A stretch of DNA of 64,000 bases from contig JAPFFF010000071.1 of the NCBI GenBank assembly GCA_039105265.1, positions 248,001-312,000 of the forward strand, read 5' to 3'. This document shows, piece after piece, positions 21,506 through 33,729 of this stretch (the first letter of the stretch is position 1; the number at the start of each line of letters is the position of its first letter). The notes beneath the pieces were generated by a model. That model did no database searches, was not told the origin of the DNA, and worked only from the letters and a program-made list of their open reading frames with translations. Source of the stretch: Tritrichomonas musculus (taxonomy: Eukaryota > Parabasalia > Tritrichomonadida > Tritrichomonadidae). The position numbers and the translations under genes were made by a program.

Positions 21506-21765
21506 ATGAATTTCGATAAGAAGATACGATTGACCACTGAAATGCTCAACACTAAAATCATGGATGAAAAGCAAAAGCTTGAAGCAAAGGTAGACCATAC
21601 TGAAACTTACTTGTTGCCCAAATTGATCAACTCAGCCAACGACTTGATGAGATTCTTAATAGGGTCAAACAGCTATCCTTAAAACTCGATTCTGTCATTG
21701 ATGACCTTGCAAAGATGAAGGTAAACGTTGATGATATCAACAGCAGCCTTGATAACCTTCTTTAA
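21506..21765 (+). pseudogene. Small coiled-coil Maverick protein, frameshifted
   Basis: The ATG at 21506 opens a frame (MNFDKKIRLTTEM...) that is coding-like to about 21608. From about 21610 to the TAA at 21763-21765 a different frame continues with heptads (IDQLSQRLDEILNRVKQL, then KVNVDDINSSLDNLL). One indel near 21605-21612 explains both. Intact length would be about 86 residues. Short coiled-coil proteins are a recurrent Maverick component of unknown role. Confidence 0.55.
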
Positions 21766-21806
21766 TAAACAACATCTTCTACTTATTTCTTTTATTTGAT
21801 TTTTAA

Positions 21807-23403
21807 TTGACAAGTAATGTAGGTACACAAACTAAACCTAACAATAAAATACAACTATTACAAGGTACAATTAAATTTCGACCTAAACTGGTTGATAGAG
21901 ATGTTGCAAGATTAACAAGAGTTTTGGGTCAAAGTATATGGAAGTTCTCTAATAATCAAATAAATCTACAAAAATTATATGAGACATATTTAAATACAAG
22001 TATAGCTTTTTAAAGACGTACTTGAATTTGCTAATAGACTCAAGAGAGAGAGACCAAAAGCAAAATTTACAGGTTGTGTGTTTGCGATTAAGAAAAATCA
22101 AGATGATAAAGATGAACATGGGCATTACATAACAGTATTAAAGCCATATCAATATACTCTCCAGGAATCAACAAAAGGTCTATTAACAGAGATAAAATTG
22201 CATTATGATATTATCAACATAAGGATATCTCGAATGAAGACTGAGGAGGAAAAACAAGCAGCTAAAGAACTGAGAGAGCCGATGAAAGAAAGAACATTGA
22301 AAAATGATAAGAAAGAATATAAAACTAGAGGTATTCAAACAGATGATATACCTGAATTGGCTCCATTACCTGAACCTCTTAGAGAGTATCGAACAAGATA
22401 TTTACAAGATAGATTATCAGACGATGATTTACCACCACCACCTCGTGCAGAACCACCACCTATAAAAAGGAAGAGAAGTAAAAACAGAATTCAACGTTTA
22501 CTCCAAAGTAGTGTTATTTCAAATGATAGACCTAAGAAAAAATCAAAACGACCTCGACCTCCACTTCAACAATCTTCACCTCCACCTTCACCTCCTCCTC
22601 CTCATTCACCTTCACTTCCACCTCCACCACCTCGTTCGCCTCCACCACCTCCTCCTCCTTCATCACCACCTCCACAGTTTCCATCATCACATACCTCTCG
22701 AGGTACTAGTCCTCCTCCTCCAAGAGAACCCCGTTTGACACCACAGAACACAGGAGAGTATACAGTAGACCAAAGACATCATAAGATTCATGATTGGAGG
22801 AGTTTAGTCAATGATGAAAATATTGAAGAAGATGTTATTGATGACTACTTGAAACTTCTATATGACAAAGGAAAGAGATTGAATAAACAACCTGGTCAAA
22901 ATGAGGCAGAGTTTGATAAAAAGAAAATATTGTTTTTACCTACTGCATTTTATGCCCTCCTTTATATAGCAGTAGAGACTAATGATAATGAAAAATTACT
23001 AGAACTGATGAAAAGTCCTATCTCAGGTAAACAGTCATTTTCACATTTCGATAAAGTATTTGTCCCCATTTGCTCAGATAGAGAACATTGGGTTTTATGT
23101 GTTGTTCGATATTCAAAGAAAATAATCGAATGCTATGACTCTGAGAATAAGTCAATGGCGCCAGAGGTAAAGACACTTAATAAGTATATCGATATTTTCG
23201 CAACAGGTAAGTTAAAAGCAAAATATTATGATGTACCAAGTCAAAATAATAACAAGGATTGTGGAGTGTTTCTTATGGAATCTTGTCGTACCTTTTTGCA
23301 TGAAGGAGATGGTAAGTTTAGACAACGCGATATACCAGATATTAGAAAGAGAAAACTTCGAGAACTTCAAAACAATGAATTAGAAACAGGTGTTGTATAT
23401 TAA
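21807..23403 (+). pseudogene. Maverick C48/adenain-like cysteine protease with proline-rich region, frameshifted
   Basis: Two frames form one protein: 21807-22013, then from about 22006 in another frame to 23403. They join at a T5 run (about 22007-22011); one base too many there breaks the gene. The first codon of the frame is TTG directly after a stop, so the original ATG also seems lost. In the 441-codon second part, residues about 125-220 are a Pro/Ser-rich linker and the C-terminal domain is an Ulp1/adenovirus-type protease: H337 (REHWVL), D354 (CYDSEN), Q389 (PSQNNN) and C395 (DCGVF), all present. The expected role is maturation of virion proteins. Confidence 0.78.
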
Positions 23404-23427
23404 TAAAGACTTTTTATTCAACTCGAA

Positions 23428-23796
23428 ATGGAATTACCACCAAGTGTTAACACTCTATATCCTAATCGAGATAATATAGTTAATGATGGTAATACTCTTC
23501 TTCCAATCGAAACAGCCTACTTCCTTGAGGATGCTCAACATGATAAAGCTCAGTTTAATATGTACTGGTTTAACTTCCCACCTGAATGGTCAACTGCAAA
23601 CAAAGGTGAATCTATTGTTGGTGTTCGTTCAGCGCATATCATTTAGAGAAGACGCAAATTAGAATTTAATGTGATTATATTTAAAGTACAAAAATCCTAC
23701 TTTGTTTTACATGGAGGAAATATAAACGACCCTATTTTAACTCAAGAACTACTTGATGAATTCTACCAGGACGAGCTCAAAGTACGTTCGGTTTAA
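23428..23796 (+). pseudogene. 5' fragment of a conserved Maverick gene, possibly structural
   Basis: The ATG at 23428 lies 25 bases after the protease stop. The frame runs 72 codons to a TAG at 23644-23646, and the same frame then stays open with plausible sequence to TAA at 23794-23796. The short product and in-frame stop suggest a decayed start of a longer protein. Its place just after the protease is where virion genes often lie in such elements, but no capsid motif can be seen, so the structural role is a guess. Confidence 0.4.
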
Positions 23797-23800
23797 ACTT

Positions 23801-24240
23801 TTTCAATAAAATAGACCAAGAAAAAAAATCAATTACGTTTTACGATTACGTCTACGTGAAAAAAATTAGAATACGACTTTTTTAGAAAAAGTTAATATAA
23901 AGTTGCCTTTGAAAAATTATAATATTGAACTTTAAATATAAATATTTTGCCCTTTCAAATTTGAGAGCTTTAGCTTAGAGGAAAAATTAAATTGAGGATA
24001 AAGTATTGAGTTCGAAACTAAACCTCTTTGCTTTTTTTTATTTTTAAATATATTATATAATTACGTTTCATTTCGGATATTTTTACATTTTAATACGTCT
24101 TTTCATTGAATTTTATAAAATTCCAATTACGTCCGAAGGGTAACAATCAATTTTAAAATCAATATAATATTACTCGTAGCAAACCAAATTAAACAATTAT
24201 ACAATAATTATACATTATTTTACCTGCATAAATAAATATC
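23801..24240. other. AT-rich junction DNA
   Basis: No gene. It joins the truncated Maverick to the Sel1 pseudogene; no terminal repeat could be recognised. Confidence 0.4.
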
Positions 24241-25555
24241 TCAATTTGAAATAAATTGGTTAACCAAAGGTAGTTCTCGCACCCCTAAATTATACAAACA
24301 AGCTGCATATCAAAGCCATATTGAAGCATAATTATGCTTAGGTTACATTTTTTACGAAAACGTTAAAGTTCCAGTTGACATAGACCAAGTTATTTTGTAT
24401 TTATCTCTAGCAACAAATTGCAATCATCCAATCTTGGTGCGATTTATTATTCAGGCCAGTACGTGCCAAAGGACCTAAATAAATCAATTCATTACTTTAC
24501 TCTTGCTTCAAATCAAAAAAGTGCACAAACTTGAAACGCTCTTGGAGCTATTTATTTTGAAGGAAAAGTCGTTAAAAAGATATTAAAAAAGCTCTTCATT
24601 ATTACACAATAGCTGCAGATAAAAATTCTCCTGAAGCCCTCAATAATCTAGCTATATTTTACATGCAGAATGAAGTTGTTCAGCGTAACATGGAAAAAGC
24701 TATTCATTATTTAAAACGTGCTTCTGATTTAAATGTGACACTTGCTCAAAAAGGTCTTGGATACATTTATTATCATGCTTATTACGTCACTCGTGATATT
24801 AATAAAGCGATTCACTATTTTTTATTAGCAGTAAAGAAAGAGGAACCAATGTCTCAAATTTACTTAGGAAAAATTTATTTTTATGGTGATAATATTCCAC
24901 GAGACCTTAAAAAAGGACTGCTGTACATTGAACTGGCAGCGAAAAATAAGTCACGTGAAGCACAATTGTTTCACGGACACATTTATCTTGAAGGAAAATA
25001 TGTTGATAGAGATATATTAAAGCCTTTTAATCTCTATAAAGAAGTGTCATCGTTCTACAACAATTTTGCTAAAAATAATCTTGGTGTCATTTACAAGCAT
25101 GGACACAAAGAAATAAATAAAAATATTCCTTTATCAAAAGAATATTTTATGGGAGCAATTAAACAAATGAATGATCCAGTTTCAATGTACAATTTGGCAA
25201 ATATTTGGCTGGACGAAGCTGAACCAGATGACGACTGCCAAAATTCATTGGAAGTGCTAGTTAGATCTACTTCTCAAAGATTATTATGCTTGGTGTTAAT
25301 GCGATAATATGAGCCGTTTAATTTGGATGTTGTGAAAAATGAATTCAAAAAATATGGCAAAGAACATGAATATTTGGCACAAGTATTTATTCGTTATTTG
25401 TGTCAGCTAAAAAAAGTTTTGATGTGTCAGATGAATATCTGTATCAATTGCATCGAAACATAGATTTTGTTTATATAAACGATAGAATTGTCGTCTATCA
25501 AAGCATTGACATTATTCAAAAATACAAAGAAACAAAAGCAATCGAAGAGAAATAA
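24241..25555 (+). pseudogene. Sel1-repeat protein pseudogene (C-terminal part)
   Basis: Degenerate Sel1 repeats in shifting frames, with one longer open stretch at 24663-25307 (AIHYLKRASDLN, GLGYIYYHAYYV, KNNLGVIYKHGH). Upstream repeats contain stops and shifts (GAIYYSGQYVPKDLNKSI is recognisable near 24440-24490). Downstream coding remnants continue to a TAA at 25553-25555 (LHRNIDFVYINDRIVVYQS). It corresponds to the C-terminal half of the kinase-Sel1 family represented at 59243-63263; the kinase part is absent. Probably truncated when Maverick 2 inserted or was deleted. Confidence 0.75.
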
Positions 25556-25965
25556 ATGAGCACTTTTATGATGGATTCGAATATGATTTACTTAAATGAT
25601 TATCATGTCAATTTTATCATCATGTCATCAATTTTGCAACAATGGTCAATTTTTGGCCAAATAGTTTGTGGCTTATTATTTATAAAGACAAAACTCTATT
25701 TTCTACTTTGATATTCATAACATATAAATTTAAGTCGTATGTTATTTTTATTTATACAGATATAAATTTATATACCATCTTGAAGAACTTAAATTTTGAT
25801 ATAAATTCTAAAATTTAAAAATAATTTCAGGGTTAAAAAAAAAAAAAATCTCTCCTTATTAATGAATTTTTTTTGTCTAACAAATACGATTATTCTTAAA
25901 AAGTCATTAAAAAAAAAAAAAATGTAAATATCAGGAAAATAAAGCTTTATATAAAACAATTGAGG
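25556..25965. other. AT-rich intergenic DNA
   Basis: No gene seen. Confidence 0.4.
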
Positions 25966-27168
25966 TCAAATTAAGGTCAAATTATCATCGTTTACCTCGT
26001 TCTTCTTTGGAATGAAGTGCCATCCGAAAGGAATCCCGAGGATCGTGATGCACATGAATATTACCATGATGAGGTACTCCTCGATGTTCTCCTTCATGAT
26101 TGGGAACACGTACGTCACGATGAAGGAGAAGATCATATTGACGAATGTGACAACTGTCTCACCATCGAGTCTGAGCTGCCTCGGGAAGAGGTCATGTGCC
26201 ACAAACCACGGAACTGGGCCGAGTCCCTGCCCGAAGCTGAGCAAATAGAGGAAGACGCTGCATGCCTTCATCCATCCGACTGCGTCTAGCTTCATGCAGA
26301 TGATGTAGAGGATCTGTGACAGGACAATCATGCAAGCAGAGAAGATATACATCTTCCTTCTGCCCAGCCCATCCATGTTGAATGCTGCAATGAGCACACT
26401 GACTAATTGTGTCATAGATGCCAAGCCTGCCTGAAGGTTTTGGTCTATTTCCATGCCTGTTTGTGCCATTATTGAGCCTAGATTACTGTTGATTGCGTTG
26501 ACGCCGCACAATTGTTGGAAGATCATTATCAAAGATACGATCATCATGGATCTGATGTATTTGCATTGGAAAATTGTTTCATGTTTGTCTTTATCAACTT
26601 TTTCTGGTGGAAGAATGAAAATAACTCCTGCCTGAAGAAGATCGACTACTGCTGCGATTATTGCGAGTACCTTAAAACTGGTAAAAGCCCCAGCAAACGA
26701 GAAAATAACCATACCAAGAACAATACCAAATTGATTCATGCAGCCTAGCATGCCAACTGTCTCGTCTGGTGACATGTTTGTCATTTGGATTGGAGTGAGA
26801 CATGCAATACCGCCAGTGATCAATCCTTGTATAGATCGCAAAACAATTCCAATAACTAATTTGTCTGGAGTAAGAAGAAAATAGAGAAACCATAGGATAC
26901 AGTTGAGAATATTAAAAACACAAATCGTCTTTTTTACTCCAATAAATCTGGTAAATATTCGAATTGTAAAGCCTCCTAAACAGCCGAAAAGTGAGGCAAA
27001 ATTACTGAAAAAATCTATCTTTTGGTCATCTTTTTCAAAATCCCAATCTGGATAACTTTCTTTTAAACCTTCAATTGGTAGCCCACCAAAATTGAGTGTA
27101 AATCCAAATTCTAATGATCCTAACATGTAAATAAGACCATAACTTGCAATCTTTGTAGAGCAACTCAT
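25966..27168 (-). CDS. Sugar transporter (major facilitator superfamily, GLUT/SLC2-like)
   Basis: 400 residues from the ATG at 27168, with about 11-12 hydrophobic helices. Sugar-porter signatures are present: QQLCGVNAI (family QQxSGxNxI) in helix 7, DGLGRRK in the loop after helix 8, and GPVPWFVAHDLFP in helix 10. An R-S-IQG-TGG segment stands for the usual helix 4-5 motif. It predicts facilitated uptake of hexoses at the plasma membrane. At 400 residues it is shorter than the usual 450-500, with brief termini; a few helical loops are compact but no domain is missing. Codons near the C-terminus (25,990-26,430) are much more GC-rich than the start. Confidence 0.86.
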   Translation of the reverse strand: MSCSTKIASYGLIYMLGSLEFGFTLNFGGLPIEGLKESYPDWDFEKDDQKIDFFSNFASLFGCLGGFTIRIFTRFIGVKKTICVFNILNCILWFLYFLLTPDKLVIGIVLRSIQGLITGGIACLTPIQMTNMSPDETVGMLGCMNQFGIVLGMVIFSFAGAFTSFKVLAIIAAVVDLLQAGVIFILPPEKVDKDKHETIFQCKYIRSMMIVSLIMIFQQLCGVNAINSNLGSIMAQTGMEIDQNLQAGLASMTQLVSVLIAAFNMDGLGRRKMYIFSACMIVLSQILYIICMKLDAVGWMKACSVFLYLLSFGQGLGPVPWFVAHDLFPRQLRLDGETVVTFVNMIFSFIVTYVFPIMKENIEEYLIMVIFMCITILGIPFGWHFIPKKNEVNDDNLTLI

Positions 27169-28480
27169 TCTTTTTAGAATTTTATTCGTTATTATAATAT
27201 TTTTCCTTCAAAATTTTAAAATCTGGAATACTTTGGCTAATTTGATTTTAATAATGATAAATATGCATTTGATAAATAAAAAAAAGCATCCCTATATTTT
27301 TTATACAAAATATTGTATTCAAAATTATTTAATTTTCTGAAAAAAAGTGAGTTACAACTTTTTAATAAAAATCCGATAACTTAAAAATTATTGTTATTTA
27401 CTTTATTTTCGCATAATAATCACAATTAAAACATATTGTTTTATTTATTTTCTTTCAAAATTCTAATAAAAATAGATAATTATGAAAATTTGAAAGGAAA
27501 ACCATTTTTATGAATTTCACATTATTAAAAGTATTCAAAAGTGATTTATCTTTAATCTTTATTATCTCAAAATATTGTTTGTTATATATTACATTAAAAT
27601 TAATATTTACTAATATTTTTTTATTTTAAAATAAAATAAATTCATAATTTATTCATGTTATCTTATATTTAAAAGATTTATAAAAAAATATTCAAATTGC
27701 ATAAAGCAATTGGTATCTCATTATTCAAAATTGGATTTATTTTTGTTGTCAATAATTAATGATTGAAAATATAGCAAAATTTATTAAATATTTGAAAAAT
27801 AAAAATATCATTTTTTATGGAATAAAAACATGAATATACGTATCAACTATACCATTCATATATAAGCGGGTTTTCAAAAAAAAATTTATTAAACGATGAT
27901 AAAGCAATCGTCACAAATTTGTATATTGTTGTTTTCTTATTTATATATCTTCAAAAAATAATGAATAAATGCAAGAAAAATAATGTTGAGTTGTTTAAAT
28001 AAAAAACTAAAGTAAGTAATATTTTTCTTCTTCTTCTTCAAAGACTTCAATTCCTTTCTTCAAGTTTCTTCCGTCTTCTCGTCAGCTTCTTGATTTGATT
28101 TTAGTTTATGAAGTTGCAGCTGTTTACTTTAAATATCTAGCTCGTGTTCCTAATTAAGTATTTTCCAATAATGAATTTCAAAAAATTTTACCTTTAAAGG
28201 TCAAATGAGTTTTTTCATGATGAGAATAGCAAAATAAATAACAGAAAGCAGAGTAAAAGTCTCCAAATCGTTTTATAGAAACAATATTTCGCTTTTAATC
28301 AATTATCGGACCAAATGTAAACTAATCAATTTTACGCCTAACAAATTTTAATTTAATCTCAAATTAATTTCTATTATTTAAAAGAAAAAATCATTATTTC
28401 GCTATTTAGATAGATTAAAAATGGAGTTTATTAATAATAATAATAAAATAAGTGTAATTAATCACGTTTTAAAATTCTAA
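27169..28480. other. AT-rich intergenic DNA between two transporter genes
   Basis: 1.3 kb with no coding-like frame, RNA or terminal repeat recognised; contains a short CTT-rich tract near 28025. Confidence 0.5.
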
Positions 28481-29860
28481 TTACAAGGTAGATGGCTCTG
28501 ATTTATCAATGGTCTGTGTAGTAGATTCACTGCATGGTTTTGGTTCTAGCATCCATATTGAAGAAATTGCAGCCAAAGCAGCGAATGCGGCTGAATATCC
28601 GATCTTCTTGGATGACCTTCTGTTTGATGTTATCGCGTCAACAAAACAACCCATTCCCCAGTTCGAAACTTGTTGTCCAATTACGCAGAAACAGTTCAAA
28701 ATACCTAAATTATTTCCGAGTTCTTCAGTTGGGATGACGATTGAAACTGTAGCATATGGAATTGCAGTGAAAATAACTTGGCTGATACCAATCAATCCTG
28801 CAAGTGCATAATAAACATACTTTTGCTTGACCCAAATGAATGAAATGAGAGATCCTGTCATTATTATGTTTCCGGCAAGCATTGTCCATCTCATTCCAAT
28901 AAATTCGATTGTTTTGGCATTGATGAAACTGTATACGAGTTGGCAGGCGTTGTTAACAACTAAGCAGAGCATTGCAAAGCTGACACCATCTTGGTATATT
29001 GATTTATCGTCGTAATCGTTTGCGTGCATTTGATAAATGTCTTTGCCCATGAAATCTGTGAATTTAATTTGGAATTGATAAACTGCCATGTTTGCAAAAA
29101 GGAATGGAAGAATAACACGAGTGAAAGGCTTTGGCATCTTCTTAAATGCGAGATATATTTGCTTGAAAGGATTGATTCTACGCGGTTTTACTTTTAATGG
29201 TTCTTCACGAGCGAAAATGCAGCAAATAACCATTGCAACAAATGAAATAGAAACGCTGATGATTAAAAGGAATTGGGTATATTCAAGTCCTTTTACAGTA
29301 ACTTGCTTTCCACCTAATATATTGGAAATGATTGGAGCAATTCCGTTGTAAAATTGGCAAATATTGGCCATTAAACTTTGTTGTTTTGAAGGGGTTACAT
29401 CTGATGAGAGAACTCTTGCTGGTGATTGAATGGTGTTTACAGATATAAATGCTAAGATAATGGATACTATAAAAATGACTCTTTTTCCTAAGAAAGCATC
29501 TTTGCATGTTTCGCCTATTTTGTCGTAAAATGATAAAAGCATAAGAGCAACGATTGCAAGAAATGTGCCAACAATAACAAAAATTCTTCGTCTACCAAAC
29601 TTTAACATTAAGCCATCTGATAAAACACCAAGTAATGGTGCTAATAAGAATCCAATGAGGGATCCTGCTAAAAGAAGCATTTGTTCAACGATCGATTTCA
29701 AATTTAATACTGAGCAAGTTGGAGAGAGGAGAGCAAAAATGATGTTGTACATGAGTCCTGGGACAAGGTTGCCGCAAGCAATAGCCATGATAAGGCCAAA
29801 AGGAAGTTTTCCTCTCTTATGAAGAGGTACCCAATCATTTGGTTCTGGATCATCAATCAT
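28481..29860 (-). CDS. Major facilitator transporter, SLC45/GPH-like
   Basis: 459 residues from the ATG at 29860, 12 predicted helices. The loop after helix 2 reads GVLSDGLMLKFGRRR, the MFS GxLSDxxxxxxGRRR motif. In helix 4, NTIQSPARVLSSD with TPSKQQ resembles the sucrose/SLC45 and GPH (glycoside-pentoside-hexuronide) groups. A sugar or other organic solute, probably with protons, is the likely substrate; it cannot be fixed from sequence. It has the same orientation as the transporter at 25966-27168 but belongs to a different MFS family, so the two are neighbours and not a tandem duplicate. Confidence 0.82.
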   Translation of the reverse strand: MIDDPEPNDWVPLHKRGKLPFGLIMAIACGNLVPGLMYNIIFALLSPTCSVLNLKSIVEQMLLLAGSLIGFLLAPLLGVLSDGLMLKFGRRRIFVIVGTFLAIVALMLLSFYDKIGETCKDAFLGKRVIFIVSIILAFISVNTIQSPARVLSSDVTPSKQQSLMANICQFYNGIAPIISNILGGKQVTVKGLEYTQFLLIISVSISFVAMVICCIFAREEPLKVKPRRINPFKQIYLAFKKMPKPFTRVILPFLFANMAVYQFQIKFTDFMGKDIYQMHANDYDDKSIYQDGVSFAMLCLVVNNACQLVYSFINAKTIEFIGMRWTMLAGNIIMTGSLISFIWVKQKYVYYALAGLIGISQVIFTAIPYATVSIVIPTEELGNNLGILNCFCVIGQQVSNWGMGCFVDAITSNRRSSKKIGYSAAFAALAAISSIWMLEPKPCSESTTQTIDKSEPSTL

Positions 29861-31025
29861 TTCGTGTCTGTTAAAAGATTACTTTGAAGTATTGTGATCT
29901 GAATTCAGTATTCAGTGAGCTTTGGACGGTATTGAATGGTCTGTGACCATCGTTTTTTTAAAATTTCTTTTTGTAGAGATTATTTCATTCAAAAGCATTC
30001 AATTTTTTTATGCGAAAAAGAAGATTATTTTTTACATTAACAAAATACTTTAATTTGTTGTTTATTTTCTAATTAGTGTGATTTGCTAAAAAAAAGTTTA
30101 AATTTTTGTGAGTTTATTGATTTTATATATTCAATTATAAAAATAAATTTGGTGATTTTTATTCTTTCAATTTTTGAGTTATGATTGGTCATTTTTCAAA
30201 GTTTTAGAATATTTTTGACCAATCTTCAAATCAATTATCTTACCATGTTGTATTTATTTATAATGATGTACGAGTATTCTCTTTTAACTAAAAAAAATTT
30301 TTGTCAATAATATCAAAAGATTAAAAATAATAATTTAGATTTCAAATATGTTATTATTATTACAAAATTCATTTTTTATATTAAACATTTTTAATAAAAA
30401 ATAATTTTTTTCGAAGAAGTTTTATAAAAATAGCGAAAAATATGTATTTTAAAAACCAAAGTCCTGTAAAATTTTATTAAAAAAGCCGATTATTTTATAC
30501 AAATCGAACTCAGAAAAAAATATTTTCAGACCATTCAACAATTGAAATAATTTTTTTAATATCTTGGAAATTATTTGATTTATAATATTAATTATATGTA
30601 TTATAAATGTAAATAAATATTATTACATTATATTTATAATATTTAAATGATAATATAAATAAATATGGCCATTTTCTTTGAAAACAATAATTGTTTGTCT
30701 ACGATACAAATAATTGGTGAAACCTACAATCAAATGAATTATCTTTGTCAGATTTGTGATTTAAAAACAATGATTCTGAAAGGTTTTTTCGTTGAATCTG
30801 ATGTGATTTCTCCAAGATTATAAATACATATGAAAATATTTTAAAATTTGAAATTTGTAGCCTTTGAGATCAATGTATTAATCTGTATTATTTAAGAGCG
30901 TTTTGAAATCAATTAGGGTAATACTGAAATTAATTTATAGTAATATTGTCAGTATTTAATGGTGCACGTCCAATTCAATTCTCAGAATTCAATGAGATTT
31001 CTCAAATATTTTTTATCTTTTTTGG
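29861..31025. other. AT-rich intergenic DNA
   Basis: No gene seen. It ends at the left border of the large inverted repeat. Confidence 0.45.
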
Positions 31026-32225
31026 GGGATAGTATCACTTTTAAAAACTTTTTTCACTTAAAGTATCACTTTTTGAGAGAGAAAAAAAAATCAGTAACAC
31101 TAATTTGCTTTTAAAAAAATATTCAGTAACACTTTTCCTCTGAAAAACATATCACTCTAAATTAAAAAAATGTTAAGTGCTGCAGCTTTGGTAGTAAGGA
31201 AACTTCAAAAAAATATATATTGATTGGCATCAGACAAAGATTATTTCTGTGCAAGCTCGCCTCCAAACAAGGTTTTTATTTGACATATCAAATTACAATT
31301 ATCCAACACATCTTCAAAAAATGCTTATAAATTAGTGGTTATTATAGACAATCGTTTTTGTTTTTTATGTATTTAATCCTAGACGCGAATCTCTGTGTTT
31401 TCAAATCAGTGATTAATATCGAATAATCAGATTTCAGACTCCCACACTCAGATACGATTCCATATCTCTTTAAATATTATTCTCCATCGTTTTTTACGTA
31501 TGGTATATGTATTAGATGTTACATATACTAGTTTAAAAATATTGAATATTTCAATAATATTCAATAAAAAATGTAATAAATAAAAATGTAATTGCAATAA
31601 AATTATTCTTTATAAAATGTTAATTTCAATTATGCTATTTTTATTTCTTTTTCTCTTTTTTTAAAGGAGAAATTAAAGTTTTTTGTTCCAAAAAATTATA
31701 AACGTATTTTTTACGAATTTGTTAAAATGTAAACGTGCAACATTATTACAAATGTATCAATAAATGAATAAATATTTTTTAAATGCCAATATCCAACTAA
31801 TTGCTATTCTGTTTATTGTATTTCATCAAAATATTGCAATTTTAAAGTTTTTTTTGATTTAAATATGTGGTTCAGATTATAATTTGAATTGTCTATGCCT
31901 AAAATTAGTTTATTTTACCTAATAAAATGCTTTATTACTACAATATTCAATTTTTTCAATAAATTTTAGGAGTTTTATAAAAATATCATATTGATATATT
32001 AAAGATTCATAAAAAAGAAAAGTGATAAGGAAAATGAAATATATTGTGTGATCAAATTTAATAAGGGGAAAATGAAGAGAAATAAAAATAATGATTATGA
32101 ATAATGAAATGATGGTGGAAAAAAATGATGTAATTTGCAAATTTATTATTATATTTGAGTAATATTTACAAATGGATCATTTCATTTGCACAAAAATTAA
32201 ATATATTTGGAAAGAATAAAAAAAT

Positions 32226-33727
32226 GATTATGGCAAAGAAGAAGAAGAAGAAGATGAAGATGATGACAGAAAAGAAGAAGAAGATGATGAAGATGATGAC
32301 AGAGAAGAAGAAGAAAATGATGATGATGACAGAAAAGAAAAAGAAGAAAATGATGAAGATGATGACAGAAAAGAAGAAGAAGAAGAAGATGATGATGACA
32401 GAAAAGAAGAAGATGATGATGAAGATGATGGCAGAAAAGAAGAAGAAGATGATGATGATGACAGAGAAGAAGAAGAAAATGATGATGACAGAAAAGAAAA
32501 AGAAGAAGAAGAAGAAGAAGATGATGATGACAGAAAAGAAGAAGAAGATGATGATGATGATGACAGAAAAGAAGAAGAAGAAGAAGATGATGATGATGAC
32601 AGAAAAGAAGAAGAAGAAGAAGATGATGATGATGACAGAAAAGAAGAAGAAGAAGATGATGATGGTGACAGAGAAGAAGAAGAAAATGATGAAGATGATG
32701 ACAGAAAAGAAGAAGAAGAAGATGATGATGATGATAGAGAAGAAGAAGAAGAAGATGATGATGATGACAGAAAAGAAGAAGAAGAAGATGATGATGGTGA
32801 CAGAGAAGAAGAAGAAAATGATGAAGATGATGACAGAAAAGAAGAAGAAGAAGAAGAAGAAGAAGATGATGATTGAAAAGAAGAAGAAGATGATGAAGAT
32901 GATGGCAGAAAAGAAGAAGAAGATGATGATGAAGATGATGACAGAAAAGAAGAAGAAGAAGAAGATGATGATGATAGAGAAGAAAAAGAAGAAGATGATG
33001 ATGATGGCAGAAAAGAAGAAGAAGAAAATGATGATGACAGAAAAGAAGAAGAAGATGATGATGACAGAAAAGAAGAAGAAGAAGATGATGATGATGACAG
33101 AGAAGAAGAAGATGATGATGAAGATGATGACAGAAAAGAAGAAGAAGAAGATGATGATGACAGAGAAGAAAAAGAAGATGATGATGAAGATGATGATGAT
33201 GACAGAGAAGAAAAAGAAGATGATAAAGATGATGACAGAGAAGAAGAAGAAGATGATGATGATGACAGAGAAGAAAAAGAAGATGATGATGAAGATGATG
33301 GCAGAAAAGAAGAAGAAGAAGATGAAGATGAAGATGATGGCAGAAAAGAAGAAGAAGATGATGATGAAGATGATGGCAGAAAAGAAGAAGAAGAAGATGA
33401 TGATGATGACAGAGAAGAAAAAGAAGATGATGAAGATGATGACAGAGAAGAAAAAGAAGAAGATGATGATGATGATGACAGAGAAGAAAAAGAAGATGAT
33501 GAAGATGATGACAGAGAAGAAAAAGAAGATGATGATGATGATGACAGAAAAGAAAAAGAAGAAGATGATGAAGATGATGGCAGAAAAGAAGAAGAAGATG
33601 ATGATGATGACAGAGAAGAAAAAGAAGATGATGAAGATGATGACAGAGAAGAAGAAGAAGAAGAAGAAGATGATGATGATGACAGAAAAGAAGAAGAAGA
33701 TGATGAAGATGATGGCAGAGAAGAATA
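32226..33727 (+). repeat. GAA/GAT minisatellite, left copy (1.5 kb)
   Basis: Variable units built as GATGATGACAGAAAAGAAGAA with 1-5 copies of GAT and GAA each. All units are multiples of three, so several frames stay open on both strands (Lys/Met-rich, Ser-rich, His/Leu-rich); these are taken as by-products and not genes. Confidence 0.9.
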
Positions 33728-33729
33728 AT

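Larger units (their letters stand above)
20649..23800. mobile_element. Maverick element 2, left part only
   Basis: It starts AGTAGTATATACTAGTCGG, sharing the AGTAGTAT terminus of Maverick 1 but otherwise different, so it is another subfamily. It contains an HNH gene, an 87-residue gene, a coiled-coil gene, a C48-type protease gene and the first 120 or so codons of another gene. No right inverted repeat was found, and the sequence passes into AT-rich DNA and a Sel1 pseudogene. The right boundary is approximate and the element looks truncated. Confidence 0.65.

Noticed and set aside
31919-32140. 73-codon hydrophobic frame in the left arm, mirrored at 38516-38737
   Set aside because: Composition is what AT-rich DNA gives by chance (Ile/Phe/Leu); duplication is due to the arms.
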